DNA of 64,000 nucleotides. It comes from Neurospora tetrasperma FGSC 2508 (Eukaryota > Ascomycota > Sordariomycetes > Sordariales > Sordariaceae). Location of the stretch: the NCBI RefSeq assembly GCF_000213175.1, contig NW_009799102.1, forward strand, positions 1,404,534 through 1,468,533, given 5' to 3'. Each line of letters opens with the position of its first letter. Positions within the stretch are counted from its first letter, which is position 1. The notes beneath the pieces are model-generated. The model was given only the letters and a program-made list of their open reading frames with translations. It searched no databases and was not told the origin of the DNA. Positions 61,250-64,000 of the stretch are shown in pieces. The translations under genes were made by a program, and so were the position numbers.

Positions 61250-62450
61250 ACTATATTTATTACCGGAAATAATAACGACCCTACCTATTAGGGTAACCCT
61301 ACGAACTTTACTATTATATACTAATAATTCAAGGTTATATAGGACCGTATCTACCAATTCGAAGTTTAATTCGAAACGGGATCCAATATTCCTAAAGCGA
61401 AAGTAAGAAAGGATACTGCGCTTATTAACCGCTCCAAATTTAAACTAACCGTACCTAAAGAATACAATAAATAGTAATCTATTCTCGTAGGATTTTTAAT
61501 TTAAATATAAATTTATTTCTACTTTTATAGAGATTAATTTAGCTTTAAATTCAATAAGGTAATTTATATAGGGACTAGGCTAGTAAATAAAACCCTTATT
61601 TAATATAAGCCTATCTTTAAAAACTTCTATAAAAATAAGGATTACACTTCGGACTTTAATAAGAAGATTCTAAATAATTATAACGAATTTACTAAGGCCC
61701 TTACTCAAATCTTTAGAAAAAAGGGTAAAACTCATTAAATTTAAGAACGTTTAATCTAACTTCAATAAATTAAATTTACTTTAACCTATATTGCATTCTT
61801 TAAATAGGACGCCCTTCGTAGTAATATTAATAATAATAGGCTAATATAGCTATTCTATAATAGCCTTAAAGAAAGAATTAAAAATAAACTCTATAAAGAA
61901 GACCGTTCCGAGACTATTAATATATATATTAATATAATTATCCATATTAACAATTAACTATTCCAATAGGAATAGGAAAGGAAAGGAAGAGTAATTCTCT
62001 TTATTCCTTCTAAAACCTACTATATTAATACTAAGAAGAAAAGGACTTAAGGAATTTACCTTTCTAAAACTACCTATTTAAAACCTATAAAAATCGATAT
62101 AACTTAAATTAATTAAAATAAATAAAACCTTTCGAAAGTTAAATACTTTAATTATAATAAAACTAAGTATATAAAGAAAAATTACTATACACCTAAATAA
62201 TTAAATTAGAGGAAAATAGAAACCGCTATAGTAAAAGGAATTAAAATAATTAAAATTACTAACACTAAATATAACTAGAACAATTTAGAAAACGTTATAA
62301 ATAGAATTATAGACTTTAATTAGGAAGCTTAATAAAAGGCTAATAACAAATATAAATAGGAAGGACCTAATAAAAAAGATTTTAAGAGGGAGGTATAGGA
62401 TAATAATATACCCTAAATATAAATATACTAAACCCCAATATAAGAAAAAA
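61250..62450 (+). pseudogene. gag fossil of the Gypsy-type element
   Basis: The frame through about 61660-61980 shows the pattern of a retrotransposon Gag capsid domain: an aromatic/acidic helix, then FFK, DALRS, LFYNSLKERI and YKEDR, then an INIIIHIN helix, with scattered TAA/TAG. At 62144-62185 a zinc knuckle is visible with spacing C-x2-C-x4-H-x4-C, in which all four metal positions now read Tyr (TAC/TAT), as expected from G-to-A change of TGC/TGT or C-to-T change of CAT. Outer boundaries are approximate. Confidence 0.75.
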
Positions 62451-63479
62451 TTAATAACCTCCCTAATACTAACCGAATTCTCTTTATAATTATATACGTA
62501 ATAAGTATTACTCCGCCGCTAATTTTACTCCTAACATTTATACCTAAAAGATTTAACAATTATAAATTTATTAATTTATATTAATATAACTACCCCAACC
62601 AGGCCGCCGGAGGGTATTAGACGGAGCCGTAGCAATTCTACCGGGATAAAAGCGGGAAGAATAAAAAATAGAAAGCTTTTTAGAAGAAGCGAACTATTAT
62701 TATTAAAAAGAAGTTATAAACTACTTAAGAATAAACCCTAGAGCTATTTAAAATATATTAACCGGTTGTAGGAAATATTATATAAATATACCCCTTTTAT
62801 TTCGCCTACTATTAAATATTATAATTCTAATATATTATTTATAATTACCCCGAATACTTCGGGAAGAAATAGGATAATTGTTTCTAGCCTATTAGGAAAT
62901 TAAATCGGTAAGGACAACTTAGACCCGTTATACATACTTTCAACTAAAGAAATTTATAAACTACCCTTATTATAAATAAATAATTCGTATTTAGCCTATA
63001 TCCCTTTATACGAATGGACGAATAATTAATACTTAAGAGACTTATTATATACCCCTATAACGTCTATACCTATTTAAAATAGGGAAAGGCCGACCCTTAA
63101 TAGTAATAGTACTTAATATTTAATTACTTTATTTATATAAAATAGAAAATATAAGTATATAAAGTAGAAATTATATATTATATCCGATAAATTAATATAA
63201 CCGAAAGTATTAAAAATAAAAAAATTACTTACTTAGTATAGTTATAGGAATACTATTCGCTAAATAAGCCTAAACTTAAGGAAAAGGACGCTCTTAATAA
63301 TTATTATTAGGAATTAGGAAACGGTTTAGGGCCTTTAGGAAGGCCTAATAAAAATTAAATCCCTAAATAAAATAAATTATCTAATAATATAGCTATTAGA
63401 AAGATAAAATCCGAGACCCTATAACGCTTATAAAGGTCGCCGCTATAGAAGAAAGGAAAAAGGATTAGTAATTTAAAGT

Positions 63480-63800
63480 CGTAACCTATTAGAAAAATTA
63501 TTAAACTCTTGTATTAGTAAATTCTAAAGTTCAATTAAATTTTATTTCACCTAAGTTCGTTACCTAACTAAAAATTCCCTAAAAAAAGAAAAAGGTTCCC
63601 TTTATAGTAAAAGGACCTTTCGAAATATAAATTATAAGACGGGAAACATTATTACTCCCTATTATAGTAGAAAGTAAAATAATTGAAGTTAGTTTCAACG
63701 TTATAGAAATAAAGCTATTTAAAGATATAATTTTAGGGTACTTATAATATATAATATATAACCTAAATATTAATTAGAAGGAAGGTAACTACCTACGTTC
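63480..63800 (+). pseudogene. Aspartic protease fossil of the Gypsy-type element
   Basis: Around 63680-63780 the plus-strand frame reads like the C-terminal half of a Gypsy-type protease, with DIILGY at 63724-63741 directly before a codon pair decayed from the usual Pro-Trp, then an N-x-x-I-N end. The catalytic Asp segment upstream is not clear. The fossil lies in order behind gag, as expected for gag-pol. Confidence 0.65.
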
Positions 63801-64000
63801 TAAAATATACCCAATTACTAATAGGAAACTTAAAATACAGTAAAAAGTAAACTAAGGAGGCGATATTCCTATAGTCCTACCGTAAATAATATAAAAAATT
63901 ATAATCTATACTATTAATAAAAGTAGTAAAATTATAAAAGAAGGGTTAATAATATTAATAAAAGTATTAATAATTAATATTTAATATAAATTCAACTATT

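Larger units (their letters stand above)
60601..64000 (+). mobile_element. RIP-inactivated Ty3/Gypsy-type LTR retrotransposon (partial, runs off the right edge)
   Basis: The order is 5' LTR (60601-61192), gag fossil with zinc knuckle, then protease fossil near 63.7 kb, all on the plus strand. Reverse transcriptase, integrase and the 3' LTR would lie beyond the window. Stops within recognisable domains are TAA or TAG at positions where Trp, Gln or similar codons are expected, the product of C-to-T change on either strand. The element cannot be active. Confidence 0.85.

Overview
This window is nuclear DNA of a filamentous ascomycete, most likely Neurospora or a close Sordariaceae relative. The reasons are short introns (about 55-115 nt) with fungal donor, branch (CTAAC/CTGAC-type) and acceptor signals, fungal-type proteins throughout, long regulatory intergenic stretches, and a right end (about 59.0-64.0 kb) that carries the marks of repeat-induced point mutation (RIP): CpA/TpG almost absent, TpA in excess, and fossil transposon frames broken by TAA/TAG. 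Genus is an inference; no search was run.

Layout. 1-311 holds the start of a glutamine-rich protein running off the left edge on the minus strand, behind about 8.7 kb without any supported gene. 8974-17332 (minus) is a seven-exon neurofibromin/IRA-type RasGAP. 19820-23120 (minus) is the nuclear 5'-3' exoribonuclease Rat1/Xrn2. Its upstream region holds a 203-bp pogo-like MITE. 24616-28164 (plus) is the Golgi tether Uso1/p115. 28573-29681 (minus) is a small WW-domain protein; 31227-33608 (minus) a Pns1/CTL-type multispan membrane protein; 35712-36605 (plus) a Rab GTPase with a long insertion in its G domain; 37308-39799 (minus) a PMT2-family O-mannosyltransferase; 41252-42004 (minus) an unrecognised protein.

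43394-44248 (minus) and 44848-47196 (plus) form a divergent pair, mitochondrial ribosomal protein Mrp49 and the Gep3-type mitochondrial GTPase. 47739-49368 (minus) is O-acetylhomoserine sulfhydrylase, 50936-51616 (minus) a MARVEL-like membrane protein, 54296-56558 (plus) a long-chain acyl-CoA synthetase and 57222-58171 (plus) ER membrane complex subunit EMC7.

The genes do not form a pathway or cluster; this is ordinary housekeeping euchromatin next to a transposon graveyard. There is a loose secretory theme (Uso1, Rab, PMT, EMC7, Pns1), which I regard as chance. The heterochromatic end contains a plus-strand Ty3/Gypsy relic (5' LTR, gag with zinc knuckle, protease) cut by the window edge, beside what looks like the 3' LTR of a second, minus-strand element. 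All exon boundaries were derived by hand from splice signals plus reading-frame and protein continuity.
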